A DNA stretch of 64,000 nt from Uliginosibacterium sp036017065 (GTDB taxonomy: Bacteria; Pseudomonadota; Gammaproteobacteria; Burkholderiales; Rhodocyclaceae), in contig NZ_JAYXHR010000001.1 in the NCBI RefSeq assembly GCF_036017065.1, positions 620,001 to 684,000 on the forward strand, written 5' to 3'. The notes under the pieces are model-generated. The model saw only the letters and a program-made list of their open reading frames with translations, was not told where the DNA came from and searched no databases. Position 1 is the first letter of the stretch. Every line of letters starts with the position of its first letter. Of this stretch, positions 37,409 to 48,063 are shown piece after piece. Made by a program: the position numbers and the translations under genes.

Positions 37409-39040
37409 TTAAATCTCGTCGACGTAGCGATTGGTGATCGGCTGGCGCCAGTCCTTGCCGAAGCCGCGGGGCGTCACGCGGATGCCGACCGGGGCCTGGC
37501 GGCGCTTGTATTCGTTGCGCCGGAGCATGCCGACCACCCGACGGACGTCATGCTCGGAGTAGCCACGAGCCACGATTTCGCGCGGGCTTTCGTTGCGCTC
37601 CATATAGGCCTCAATGATCGCGTCCAGCACTTCGTAGGGCGGCAGGGTGTCCTGGTCGGTCTGGTCCGGCTTCAGCTCGGCCGACGGGGCGCGGGTCAGG
37701 ATGTTCTCCGGAATCACCGGTGACAGGCTGTTGCGGTAGCGGCACAGGCGATAGACGAAGGTCTTGAAGATGTCCTTGATGACCGCGAAGCCGCCCGCCA
37801 TGTCGCCATACAAGGTGGCATAGCCGACCGCCATCTCGCTCTTGTTGCCGGTGGTCAGCACGATGCTGCCGAACTTGTTGGACAGCGCCATCAGGCTCAT
37901 GCCGCGGATACGCGCCTGGAGGTTCTCCTCGGTCGCATCCGCTGCCCTGCCCTCGAACAGCGGCGTCAGCATCGCCTCGAACACGTCCATGGCCGGCTGG
38001 ATCGCCAGCTCGTCGTAGCGCACGCCCAGTGCCTCGATCAGCGCACGGGAGTCGTCCAGGCTCATCTGCGCGGTGTAGGGCGAAGGCATCATCACCGCCC
38101 GCACCTTGTCCGGCCCCAGCGCGTCGGCGGCGATGCAGAGCACCAGCGCCGAGTCCACGCCCCCCGAAAGCCCGAGAATCGCCCCCGGGAAGCCGTTCTT
38201 GCCCAGGTAATCCCGCACGCCGAGCTTCAGCGCCTCGTAGACCTCGGCTTCGATGGATTGCGGCGGCGTCACCTCGCCGCCACGGATGCGACCATGCGCA
38301 TACTCCAGCACGTCCAGCCGCTCGGCGAAGGCGGGCGCCTGGTAGGCCAGCGCCCCGCCAGCGTCCAGCGCGAAGCTGGCGCCGTCGAACACCAGCTCGT
38401 CCTGCCCGCCGACGAGGTTGCAGTAGATCGCCGCCATGTGCGCGTGCGAGATGCGGTCACGCAACACCTCGTAGCGGCTGGCCTGCTTGTGCATGTGGTA
38501 CGGCGAGGCGTTCAGGACCAGCAGCAGTTCGGCGCCACTGGCCGCCGCGGCCTCGGCCGCGCCCTCCTCCCAGACATCGGCGCAGATATTGACGCCCACC
38601 TTGATGCCACGGATGTCCAGCACGCAGGGTGCGGCACCGGAATCGAAATAGCGCAGCTCGTCGAACACCTCGTAGTTCGGCAGACGATGCTTGTGATACG
38701 TGGCGACGATGCGGCCATCGCGCAACAGGGACGCGGCATTGAAACGACGGCCGCCACATTCGTCGGGATGCCCTACCAGCACGTCGATGCCGGCAGTCGC
38801 CGCCGCCAGCGCGGCGAGTTCGCGGTCGCAGGTGCGGAAGAAATCGTCACGCAACAGCAGGTCTTCGGGCGGATAGCCGCACAGGGCCAGCTCCGGAGTC
38901 AGCAGCAAGTGGGCGCCGCGCGCCTTGGCCTGCTCGGCCGCCTTGCGGATGCGCTGGGCGTTGCCGGCGACGTCACCCACCACGCAGTTGATCTGGGCCA
39001 GCGCGATCTTCAGTGTTGCAGTGCTTGTTGCGGTATTCAT
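37409..39040 (-). CDS. nadE: glutamine-dependent NAD+ synthetase NadE
   Basis: NadE makes NAD from deamido-NAD, ATP and glutamine. The 543-residue protein is the two-domain glutamine-hydrolysing form. The N-terminal nitrilase-like domain has the triad Glu50 (LLTPELALCGYP), Lys117 (YHKHRLPNYE) and Cys153 (GVNICADVW). The C-terminal synthetase domain has the P-loop LGLSGGVDSALV near residue 285. A TATAGT box ends 6 bases before the ATG and no ribosome site is visible, so the mRNA may be leaderless. Confidence 0.97.
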   Translation of the reverse strand: MNTATSTATLKIALAQINCVVGDVAGNAQRIRKAAEQAKARGAHLLLTPELALCGYPPEDLLLRDDFFRTCDRELAALAAATAGIDVLVGHPDECGGRRFNAASLLRDGRIVATYHKHRLPNYEVFDELRYFDSGAAPCVLDIRGIKVGVNICADVWEEGAAEAAAASGAELLLVLNASPYHMHKQASRYEVLRDRISHAHMAAIYCNLVGGQDELVFDGASFALDAGGALAYQAPAFAERLDVLEYAHGRIRGGEVTPPQSIEAEVYEALKLGVRDYLGKNGFPGAILGLSGGVDSALVLCIAADALGPDKVRAVMMPSPYTAQMSLDDSRALIEALGVRYDELAIQPAMDVFEAMLTPLFEGRAADATEENLQARIRGMSLMALSNKFGSIVLTTGNKSEMAVGYATLYGDMAGGFAVIKDIFKTFVYRLCRYRNSLSPVIPENILTRAPSAELKPDQTDQDTLPPYEVLDAIIEAYMERNESPREIVARGYSEHDVRRVVGMLRRNEYKRRQAPVGIRVTPRGFGKDWRQPITNRYVDEI

Positions 39041-39046
39041 GGCCGA

Positions 39047-39052
39047 ACTATA
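39047..39052 (-). promoter_or_regulatory. -10 box of nadE (possible leaderless transcript)
   Basis: TATAGT on the minus strand ends 6 bases before the nadE ATG, which would place the transcription start on or beside the A of the start codon. The -35 region is poor. Confidence 0.4.
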
Positions 39053-39109
39053 CCGCGGCTGATCCTCGCCTCATTGCACCCGCTGGCGTCAAGTCAGGAA
39101 CACCCGCCG

Positions 39110-39137
39110 TTGCCGGCAAGGCGCACGGTGATACGCT
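39110..39137 (+). promoter_or_regulatory. possible hppA promoter
   Basis: TTGCCG, a 16-base spacer and TACGCT lie about 90 bases before hppA in the divergent gap with nadE. The -10 match is weak. Confidence 0.35.
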
Positions 39138-39229
39138 CGCGCAAACCGGCCGGGCCACCCCGCAAGCCTTACGCACCCCGGCGCCCGGACCACTGCCGTT
39201 CGTGTCATGTCGTTCAAGGAGATATGCCG

Positions 39230-41281
<2,052 letters not shown>

Positions 41282-41297
41282 GCATCGCCCGAGCAGC

Positions 41298-41327
41298 AAA
41301 AAGGCCTCGCGATCGCGAGGCCTTTTT
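41298..41327. terminator. bidirectional terminator after hppA and the gsp-like operon
   Basis: AAAAAGGCCTCGCGA and TCGCGAGGCCTTTTT make a perfect 30-base palindrome with T-runs in both directions. It lies between two convergent genes and can stop both transcripts. Confidence 0.93.
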
Positions 41328-41346
41328 GTTGATGCACCCGTAGAAG

Positions 41347-41784
41347 CTACAAGGATGAATAAGGTCGGCCGTCCCGCGTGAAGCCGCGTGCGCCACTGCG
41401 GATGTCGTACACATTGCCCTTGTACGGCGCCTGCGGCGGCACGAGGATCCAGGTGCGCGTGCTGGAAGTGATCGGGTCCAGCGGCACGTTGCGCAGGTAT
41501 TGCCTCTGCACCAGTTCGCCCAGGTTTTCCGGGTAACGCCCGTTGTCGCCGTAGAACTTGTCGATCACCTCGCGGGTGATGCGCAGGTTCTCCATCAGCA
41601 CAGCATCCTTGGAGCGGTCCAGACCCTGGAAGTACTTGGGCACCGCCAGGGTCAGCAGCATGGCCACGATCGCCATCACCACCAGCAACTCGACCAGCGT
41701 GAAGGCGCGCTGCCAGTACGAACCCGCGGTCCGCACCGGCATGCTCAGGGACCGCAGCCGCGCACCCGGCATCCGCACTCGCAT
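41347..41784 (-). CDS. second pseudopilin (GspG/PulG-like) of the hybrid secretion operon
   Basis: The 145-residue product (start uncertain; GTGs just upstream and an ATG at 41772 are alternatives) has a type III signal: basic leader to residue 27, then FTLVELLVVMAIVAMLLTLAVP with the conserved Glu at +5. The residue before the cleavage site is Ala, not the near-universal Gly. A globular part with YPENLGELVQRQYLR and LDPITSSTRTWILVPP follows. It is the last gene of a nine-gene operon and overlaps the secretin gene if the upstream GTG is used. It is probably a minor or alternative pseudopilin. It lacks the calcium-loop pattern of the GspG at the front of the operon. Confidence 0.85.
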   Translation of the reverse strand: MRVRMPGARLRSLSMPVRTAGSYWQRAFTLVELLVVMAIVAMLLTLAVPKYFQGLDRSKDAVLMENLRITREVIDKFYGDNGRYPENLGELVQRQYLRNVPLDPITSSTRTWILVPPQAPYKGNVYDIRSGARGFTRDGRPYSSL

Positions 41785-41797
41785 CCTCGACGCCGGA

Positions 41798-43795
41798 TCA
41801 GTCTTCGTCACGCTCACGACGCGGGCTGGACTGCAGCGGAATGCGGATCGCCTCGATCTGCGCGCCACCCTGCTGCAGGCTGCTGTTCGGGTCCGCGCCG
41901 AACTGGCCGGTCGAATCCGCGGAAGCCCCGAATTCGCCACCGCCCGGGCGGCGGCCACGCAGGCTGGAACCCGTACCGGCGGAATACTCCACGCTTTCCG
42001 GACGGGTAATGCCACGCACCAGACGCGGGGTGATCGACAACACGATTTCCTTCTTGTTCTTCTGGTCGCTGTTCGTGCCGAACAGGCGTCCCAGTATCGG
42101 CACGCTGGACAACCAGGGCAGGCCCGTCGTCTGCTTGACGTCCTGGTCCTGGATCAGCCCCGCGAGGATCTGGTTCTCGCCGTCCTTCAGGCGCAGCGCG
42201 GTGTTCGCGTTGCGGGTGCTGATCTGGTACGCGGTCGAGCCGTTGGACGTGCTGATGGTTGCCGGCTGCGCGGCGCTGACCTCCAGGCCGATGCGGATCA
42301 CCACCTCGTTGCCGGCGAAAACCTGCGGCTCGAATTCCAGCTTCAGACCGACTTCGATGTAGTTGATGCTCTCGGCCGCGAAGCCGCTGTTGTTCAGCGT
42401 GGTCGTGATGTTGGGGAGGCGCTCGCCGATCAGGATGCGCGCCTTCTCGCGGTTCTTGGCACGGATGCGCGGATTCGCCAGCAGATTGAGGTTGCCGTTC
42501 TTGTCCTGTGCATTGATGCCGAGCTTGAGGTCGGACACGCCGATGCCGCTGGAATTCAGCTTCATCAGGTCGTTCAGCGTCAGCTTGCCGGCATTCTCGG
42601 CGGTCGGCACCGAGAACGAGACGCCGGAGGGCCAGCTCACGCCCAGGTTGCGCAGGTAGTCGACGTTCACTTCGAGGATTTCCACCTCGAGCATCACTTC
42701 CGGCTCCGGCACGTCCTGCAGCGCAACGATCTTCTCGGCCGCGCGGATGACCTCGACGGTGTCGCGCAACATGATCATATTGAGCTTCTCGTCGACCACC
42801 ATGTTGTTGGCCTTCAGGATGGTCTTCAGGCTGTTGGCCACGGCCTTCGCGTCGGCATTGCCGAGGTGGAAGGCACGCACCAGCATCTCGCGGTGATCGT
42901 GCTGCTTGGCGGGGTCGTCCGGGAAGATCAGCAGGGTGTTGTCATCCAGGTTGCGCTTGCTGAGCTGGGTGGTGATGAGGATCTTCTCGATCGCCGCCGC
43001 CACCGTGGTGTTCTTCAGGAAGATCGAGGTCTTCAGGTCCTGCGGCACGTCCTTGTCGATGATGACGTTGAGCCCGGCGGTCTTGCTGATGACGTCGAAC
43101 AGCGACCGCACCGAAGCATCCTTGAACTGCATCGAGATGCGACGGTTGAGCCCCTCCTCCACGTTGTTGGCCATGCCACCGGCCGGCGCAGGCGCGGCGG
43201 CTGCGGGCGGCACGGTCGCAGCGGGGCGTGCAGCGGACGGGGCAGGCGTCGGCGCCGTTGCAGGGGCCGACACCGCTGCAGGCCTGGGCGCGGTGGCAGC
43301 AGGTGCGGGCGGCGGCACGACAGCAGGCGCCGCGGCGGCCACCGGCGGCAAAGGCGTTGCGGGGGCGACAGGCGGCACCGGAACCGGCCCGCTTACGGCG
43401 ACCGATGCGGCATGACCGCGCGCGGTCTGCACGCTGGCGAGGCCGGATTGCGCGCGCGCGCCCTGCCCCGGCAGACCGGCCAGCACGTTGTACAGGGCGT
43501 CGGCGTCGTCATAGCGTTTCTGCGTCGTGGCCTCGCTGGCGGCACTGCTCAGCAGGCCGGAATAGCGCTCCAGCGCGACCTTGTAGGCAGCAGTGGTCTC
43601 CACGCTGCCAGGGTACTGGGCATTCAGTTCTGCCAGACGGGTATAGGCCTCCTTGACCCGTCCGGTGTTCATCAGGGCACGGGCGTGGTCCAGTTCGCCC
43701 TGCATGGGTGCTGTGGCACATGCAGCGAGCATGCCGGCCGTCAGCACGAGCATGCCGGCCCTTCGCATCGCAGCAGTCAGAGTTGTAGTTTTCAT
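41798..43795 (-). CDS. secretin, GspD/PilQ/MshL-like outer-membrane pore
   Basis: The 665-residue protein is a secretin lipoprotein: signal peptide with lipobox TAGMLAAC, a helical TPR-like segment (about 27-110), a Pro/Ala linker (to about 195), an STN-type short domain (RISMQFKDASVRSLFDVIS), one N-domain with AFHLGNADAKAVANSL, and the secretin core with LANPRIRAKNREKARILIGERLP and the closing LPWLSSVPILGRLFG motif. It has fewer N-domains than a classical GspD and an unusual N-terminal TPR part. It should form the outer-membrane gate of the machine encoded by this operon. A pilot protein is not visible. Confidence 0.9.
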   Translation of the reverse strand: MKTTTLTAAMRRAGMLVLTAGMLAACATAPMQGELDHARALMNTGRVKEAYTRLAELNAQYPGSVETTAAYKVALERYSGLLSSAASEATTQKRYDDADALYNVLAGLPGQGARAQSGLASVQTARGHAASVAVSGPVPVPPVAPATPLPPVAAAAPAVVPPPAPAATAPRPAAVSAPATAPTPAPSAARPAATVPPAAAAPAPAGGMANNVEEGLNRRISMQFKDASVRSLFDVISKTAGLNVIIDKDVPQDLKTSIFLKNTTVAAAIEKILITTQLSKRNLDDNTLLIFPDDPAKQHDHREMLVRAFHLGNADAKAVANSLKTILKANNMVVDEKLNMIMLRDTVEVIRAAEKIVALQDVPEPEVMLEVEILEVNVDYLRNLGVSWPSGVSFSVPTAENAGKLTLNDLMKLNSSGIGVSDLKLGINAQDKNGNLNLLANPRIRAKNREKARILIGERLPNITTTLNNSGFAAESINYIEVGLKLEFEPQVFAGNEVVIRIGLEVSAAQPATISTSNGSTAYQISTRNANTALRLKDGENQILAGLIQDQDVKQTTGLPWLSSVPILGRLFGTNSDQKNKKEIVLSITPRLVRGITRPESVEYSAGTGSSLRGRRPGGGEFGASADSTGQFGADPNSSLQQGGAQIEAIRIPLQSSPRRERDED

Positions 43796-43796
43796 G

Positions 43797-44369
43797 TCAC
43801 TGCGCATTGTCGATGTCGATATTGATGATCTGTTTGCTGGGCACATGCAGCACCAGCATCTGCGGCGGCTTGATCGATTGCACGCGGAAGTCGTTGTCCA
43901 CTACCGCACCGGAACTGACGATCAGCGTGGTGTCGCCCTTCTCGAAGAAGGCCTGCCAGTCGCGACCATCGAACTGCTTGCCAATGAAGGCATACGGGAA
44001 CTGCGGCGGCGGCTGCACCGCCTGTTGCTGCTCCTGTTGCTGCTGCGCCTGCTGTGCGGCCTGCTCTTCGGGCGACGGGCCGACACCGTGTGCGAACAGA
44101 TCGGCACCGCCGGCCGCAGCCAGTTCTGCCAGCTGGACACGAGGCGCCAGCGGAATCACGCCCGAGGCATCCGGCTCCTGTGAAAACTGGGGCATGGCAG
44201 CCGCCTGCGGTGCCGAAGCTGCGGGCTGGCCCTGGCCCACCGGTTCGATCGGCGTCGTCCGCGCCACCGGTGCCACCAGCTCTTCCTCAGGCGTCTTGTC
44301 GGCAAAGAAAGCCAGGTATGCCGCGATCAGCAGCAGCGGCACCATGTAGAGAACGCGCTGGTTCTTCAT
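43797..44369 (-). CDS. PilP/GspC-like inner-membrane connector protein
   Basis: The 190-residue protein has one N-terminal membrane helix (RVLYMVPLLLIAAYLAFF), a long low-complexity periplasmic linker with a Gln-rich run (around residues 101-120), and a C-terminal beta-rich domain (FPYAFIGKQFDGRDWQAFF to VLHVPSKQIINIDI). This layout matches GspC and PilP homology-region domains that bind the secretin N-domains. By position between PilO-like and secretin genes it fits PilP. Family assignment is by layout and context, since similarity is weak. Confidence 0.7.
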   Translation of the reverse strand: MKNQRVLYMVPLLLIAAYLAFFADKTPEEELVAPVARTTPIEPVGQGQPAASAPQAAAMPQFSQEPDASGVIPLAPRVQLAELAAAGGADLFAHGVGPSPEEQAAQQAQQQQEQQQAVQPPPQFPYAFIGKQFDGRDWQAFFEKGDTTLIVSSGAVVDNDFRVQSIKPPQMLVLHVPSKQIINIDIDNAQ

Positions 44370-44977
44370 CGCGCGGCTCCCTGCGGCGCCTGCGCCACCG
44401 CGGCACCCGGCACGGGCTGCTGCCAGACGGACAGGATGAACTGGCCCTCCACCTCGGGGCCGCCGTTGCTTTCGCGACGCAGGTTGATCTGGTCGATCGA
44501 GATCGAAGGCTGGCGGGCCAGCAGCAGCAGCGAGAAGCGGCGGATCGACGAGTAACTGCCCTTCACCGGCAGTGCCACCTGCATCTGCGAATAGGCACTG
44601 CTCGTGTCGCCCAGGCGCCGGTATTCCGCCTGGGCCAGGCGAACGCCGGCCTCCTGCGCGATGTTGAAGATCTGCCGGATGGTGACGTTGCCATCTTCCG
44701 GGTCGCCAAGGATTTTCCGGAATGCAGCCAGCGCAGAAGGCCGGCTGGCCGCTGCAGCCGCCTCGTTCGCGCCGCTTTCCGCCAGCCGCTCGGCCTCGGC
44801 CTGACGCTGCTCGACTTCTTCCAGGCGCTTGCTCTCCGCCGGTACGAGGACGGCCCAGACCACCACCGCCAGAACCAGCAGGCCGGCCAGCAGCACCGGA
44901 CCCAGGCCCTGGCGCCAGAACCAGATTTCGGCAGCCGTGCGCCAGTACGCCGGCGAGCGATCACGCAAGGCCATCAT
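44366..44977 (-). CDS. PilO/GspM-like inner-membrane protein
   Basis: The 203-residue protein has a short cytoplasmic tail, one membrane helix (LGPVLLAGLLVLAVVVWAVLV near residues 25-45), a coiled-coil stretch (LEEVEQRQAEAERLAE), and a ferredoxin-like periplasmic domain with VALPVKGSYSSIRRFSLLLLARQPSISIDQI. This is the PilO pattern. It overlaps its neighbours at both ends by 4 bases (ATGA type), so it is translated with the PilN-like gene, its expected heterodimer partner. Confidence 0.75.
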   Translation of the reverse strand: MMALRDRSPAYWRTAAEIWFWRQGLGPVLLAGLLVLAVVVWAVLVPAESKRLEEVEQRQAEAERLAESGANEAAAAASRPSALAAFRKILGDPEDGNVTIRQIFNIAQEAGVRLAQAEYRRLGDTSSAYSQMQVALPVKGSYSSIRRFSLLLLARQPSISIDQINLRRESNGGPEVEGQFILSVWQQPVPGAAVAQAPQGAAR

Positions 44978-45549
44978 GGCCGCACTCCCGGCGCGCCTTC
45001 ACGACGCACGACATCGCTGCTCTGCACATCCAGCGTGAATCGCAACAGGTTGGCATCGGTCGACACCACCTCCTGCCGCATCAGCACGACACCACCGACT
45101 TCGGGCTGGCCACGCAGGCCCTCCACGTAGTTGAGCGCGTGCTCGACGGTCGGCGCGTCGATGATGATCTTGGCCCCCTGACGTGCCATCCCGACTTCCA
45201 CCGAACTGATGACGACATCGGGCTGCAGGCTTTTCTCCAGCGCGTCGAAAACCATTCCCCACGGATAGTTGAGGTGGCGCACCGCGAGGTTCACCGCCGC
45301 GATGCCTTCCGCGGAAAGGCCTGCGTCGCCCGGCGCCTGCGCCAGGCGGACTTGCTGATCCTCGACTTCGGCCAGTGATTGCCGCGCCGCAGACGTCCTG
45401 GCCTGCAGGTGAGACCAGGTCGCGACACCCGCCACGACCGCCAGCAACGCCAGCAGCAATACGCCCAGCATCGCAAAATCGCGCGGCGATCCGCTGGGCA
45501 GGGTGCGCAGCGGCGAACGGCCGGAAAAATCAATGCGCATCGGCTTCAT
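44974..45549 (-). CDS. PilN-like inner-membrane assembly protein
   Basis: The 191-residue protein (ATG at 45549, overlapping the PilM-like stop) has a short cytoplasmic N-terminus with a FSGRSPLR segment, one membrane helix (FAMLGVLLLALLAVVAGVAT), a coiled coil, and a periplasmic ferredoxin-like domain with LNYPWGMVFDALEKSLQPDV, a motif common to PilN-type proteins. PilN binds PilM with its N-terminal tail and pairs with PilO. Adjacent genes encode both partners, which supports the call. Confidence 0.78.
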   Translation of the reverse strand: MKPMRIDFSGRSPLRTLPSGSPRDFAMLGVLLLALLAVVAGVATWSHLQARTSAARQSLAEVEDQQVRLAQAPGDAGLSAEGIAAVNLAVRHLNYPWGMVFDALEKSLQPDVVISSVEVGMARQGAKIIIDAPTVEHALNYVEGLRGQPEVGGVVLMRQEVVSTDANLLRFTLDVQSSDVVRREGAPGVRP

Positions 45550-46394
45550 TTGACCCACCCCGAGAACGCCAGCAGGCTGGCCTCCGCCGTCACGCCCTGG
45601 CCGGAACGCGGGCGCAGTTCAGGCATCGCGTCGAAACGGCCCAGCACCTTCAGCTTGAAACTGCCGACCTCGCCTTCACCCTTCATCTGGGTCTGCCCTG
45701 CAAAGTACGCATGGCGCGGTTGCGGCAGGCCGACGCGCAGCGACTCGGATTCCAGACGGGCCAGCATCTCGGTGGTGTCGGGCTTCTGGTCGAAGCGGAA
45801 CTGGCGCACATGCACGACATGCCCGCCTTCGAAAAGCACGGCGCAGACGCTACGCTCGCCGAAACTGCAGAACCAGCAATCGGTGACCATCCCGTCGGCA
45901 TGGCGGTTGAACCAGCGCACCGCGGCCGGAGCAACCGTGCGCAAGGTGAGGCCGCAGGCCTCGGCGGACGATCTCAGCGCCTCCACCAGTTCGCGCGGCA
46001 TGGCGCTGGCCAGCATGCTGCCGCTGGCCTGCCAGTCGGCTTCGACCACCCAGTCGGCGGAGGTCGCACCGAACAATTCCTCGAAGCGCGACTGCGCCAA
46101 TGCGCGCAACTCCCCCATGCTGCCAAGGCCGTCGGGCGCCTCGACCCGCCAGTAGCGCACCCAGTCGTCCGCCACGCTGACGTCCACCGTCTTCACCTTG
46201 CGCGCCAGATCGGCCATTACCGTGGCGAGCGGCGCCCCCCAGTTGCGCACCTCCGGCATGCCGCCGCTGATGGCCGGGTCCAGGGATGCCACCGCCAGCA
46301 CGTCGGCAGGCTTGCCACCGTGGCGCGGCTCGATGCCGACCACTTCGCGCAGGCCCACGCCTACCAGACAGGCATTACGTAGCCAGCGTGACAC
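45546..46394 (-). CDS. PilM/GspL-like cytoplasmic actin-fold protein
   Basis: The 282-residue protein starts at a GTG with a strong GGAGG site 6 bases upstream, inside the 3' end of the ATPase gene. No membrane segment is seen. The part from about residue 45 to 175 (RYWRVEAPDGLGSMGELRALAQSRFEELFG and onwards) and the later FSFGERSVCAVLFEGGHVVHVRQFRF pattern resemble the actin-like fold of PilM and of the cytoplasmic part of GspL/MshI. Similarity is low. The call rests mainly on position ahead of PilN-, PilO- and PilP-like genes. Confidence 0.65.
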   Translation of the reverse strand: MSRWLRNACLVGVGLREVVGIEPRHGGKPADVLAVASLDPAISGGMPEVRNWGAPLATVMADLARKVKTVDVSVADDWVRYWRVEAPDGLGSMGELRALAQSRFEELFGATSADWVVEADWQASGSMLASAMPRELVEALRSSAEACGLTLRTVAPAAVRWFNRHADGMVTDCWFCSFGERSVCAVLFEGGHVVHVRQFRFDQKPDTTEMLARLESESLRVGLPQPRHAYFAGQTQMKGEGEVGSFKLKVLGRFDAMPELRPRSGQGVTAEASLLAFSGWVK

Positions 46395-48063
46395 GCCTTA
46401 CCTCCTCCAGGGTTGTCTCGCCACGCGCCACCAGGCGCAGCGCGTCTTCGTACAGGCTGCGCGTGCCGTTGCGGCGCGCAGCTTCCATGATCTGCCGGAC
46501 CGAACGACGCTCGACGATCAGCTCCGCGAGCTCGGGATTCATCGTCAGCACCTCGGCCACGGCCTTGCGACCGCGATAACCCGTGCCACGGCAGTCGCCG
46601 CAGCCACGGCCTTTGACGAAACGGAAACCCTGTACCTGCTCGCGCGTCAGGTTAGTCAGGGTCAGCTCTTCGTCCGTCGGCTCATAGGGTGCGCTGCAAT
46701 GCTTGCAATTGACACGCACCAACCGCTGGGCGGTCACACCATTCAAGGCAGACACGAAGGAATAGAGATCCACGCCGATGTGCGTGAAGCGCTGGAAGAC
46801 GTCGTACACGCTGTTGGCGTGCACCGTGGACAACACCAGGTGGCCGGTGAGCGCGGACTGCACGGCGATCTCGGCGGTCTCCTTGTCGCGGATTTCGCCG
46901 ACCATGATCTTGTCCGGGTCGTGCCGCAGGATGGAGCGCAGACCGCGCGCGAAGGTCAGGCCCTTCTTGTCGTTCACCGGAATCTGCAGGATGCCCGGCA
47001 GCTGGTATTCCACCGGGTCCTCGATGGTGATGATCTTGTCGCGGCCGGAGTTGATTTCGGAGATCGCGCCGTACAGCGTCGTGGTCTTGCCGGAACCGGT
47101 CGGGCCGGTCACCAGCACCATGCCATAAGGTTCGTTGACCAGGCGGCGCATGATCTGCAGGGTCTGGCCGTCCAGGCCGACCGCGTCCAGCGTCAGCGAA
47201 CCGTGCTGCTCCACCATCGCGCGCTTGTCGAGGATACGGATCACCGCGTCCTCGCCGTGGATGCTCGGCATGATGGAGACGCGCAGGTCGATCTCGCGGC
47301 CACGTGCCTCGACGCGGAAGCTGCCGTCCTGCGGGATGCGGCGCTCGGCGATGTCCAGCTCGGCCAGCACCTTGATGCGCGAGATGACCTGCTCGGCCAG
47401 TGCGATGCCGTTGATGGTCGCCACCTGGTCCAGCACACCGTCGATGCGGTACTTCGACACCATGCCGCTCGGCGTGCTCTCCAGGTGGATGTCGGAGACA
47501 CCGAGCTTCAGGGCTTCGTACAGGGTGGAGTTCACCAGCTTCACCGCCGGGCTGGCTGCATCGCTGACCGAAGCGAAGGTCAGACTCTCCAACACCTTGC
47601 CTTCGGCGGTCGACTCACCGGAGCCGGAGGTCATGGAGTCCAGCGCGCTGACGCTCTCTTCCTGCTTGGACAGGTAGGCCTGGATATCGGCCGGCAGCGC
47701 AAGGCGGTACTCCAGCGAGCGGCCGGTCAGGTTGTCCAGCCAGACCTGCAGATCGCTGTCGAAGGGATCGGACACGACGCCGACCAGGCGCCCGGCAGCC
47801 CCGTCCGGCAGGCGCAGCAGCAGGCAGTTGCGTTGTTGCGCGCGCGCCAGCGGCAGCATGTCGAAGGCCGGCAGCGAATCGAGCATCTCGGCCGTTTCCA
47901 TCACCGCGTAACGCAGGCTGGCGGCCAGGGCGTGCAGCAGATCGCGCGGGTCCAGCCCGGTTGCCAGCTCCAGCTCGGTCATGACGCTGCGGCCGGACAT
48001 GCCTGCCGCCTTGCGGGCGGCCGACAGTTGCTCGGGCGTGATGCGGGTATCGCGTGCGTTCAT
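46375..48063 (-). CDS. gspE: GspE/PilB family secretion ATPase
   Basis: The 562-residue ATPase powers pseudopilus assembly. The start at 48063 overlaps the gspF stop (ATGA); the open frame upstream is a shadow. It has an N-terminal GspE N1-type domain (residues about 1-150), Walker A GPTGSGKTTTLYG near 320, the Asp box and Walker B VGEIRDKETAEIAVQSALTG near 385, and a tetracysteine zinc motif CKHC...CGDC near 455 and 490, which is typical of GspE and PilB. All active elements are intact. Confidence 0.94.
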   Translation of the reverse strand: MNARDTRITPEQLSAARKAAGMSGRSVMTELELATGLDPRDLLHALAASLRYAVMETAEMLDSLPAFDMLPLARAQQRNCLLLRLPDGAAGRLVGVVSDPFDSDLQVWLDNLTGRSLEYRLALPADIQAYLSKQEESVSALDSMTSGSGESTAEGKVLESLTFASVSDAASPAVKLVNSTLYEALKLGVSDIHLESTPSGMVSKYRIDGVLDQVATINGIALAEQVISRIKVLAELDIAERRIPQDGSFRVEARGREIDLRVSIMPSIHGEDAVIRILDKRAMVEQHGSLTLDAVGLDGQTLQIMRRLVNEPYGMVLVTGPTGSGKTTTLYGAISEINSGRDKIITIEDPVEYQLPGILQIPVNDKKGLTFARGLRSILRHDPDKIMVGEIRDKETAEIAVQSALTGHLVLSTVHANSVYDVFQRFTHIGVDLYSFVSALNGVTAQRLVRVNCKHCSAPYEPTDEELTLTNLTREQVQGFRFVKGRGCGDCRGTGYRGRKAVAEVLTMNPELAELIVERRSVRQIMEAARRNGTRSLYEDALRLVARGETTLEEVRRVTLAT

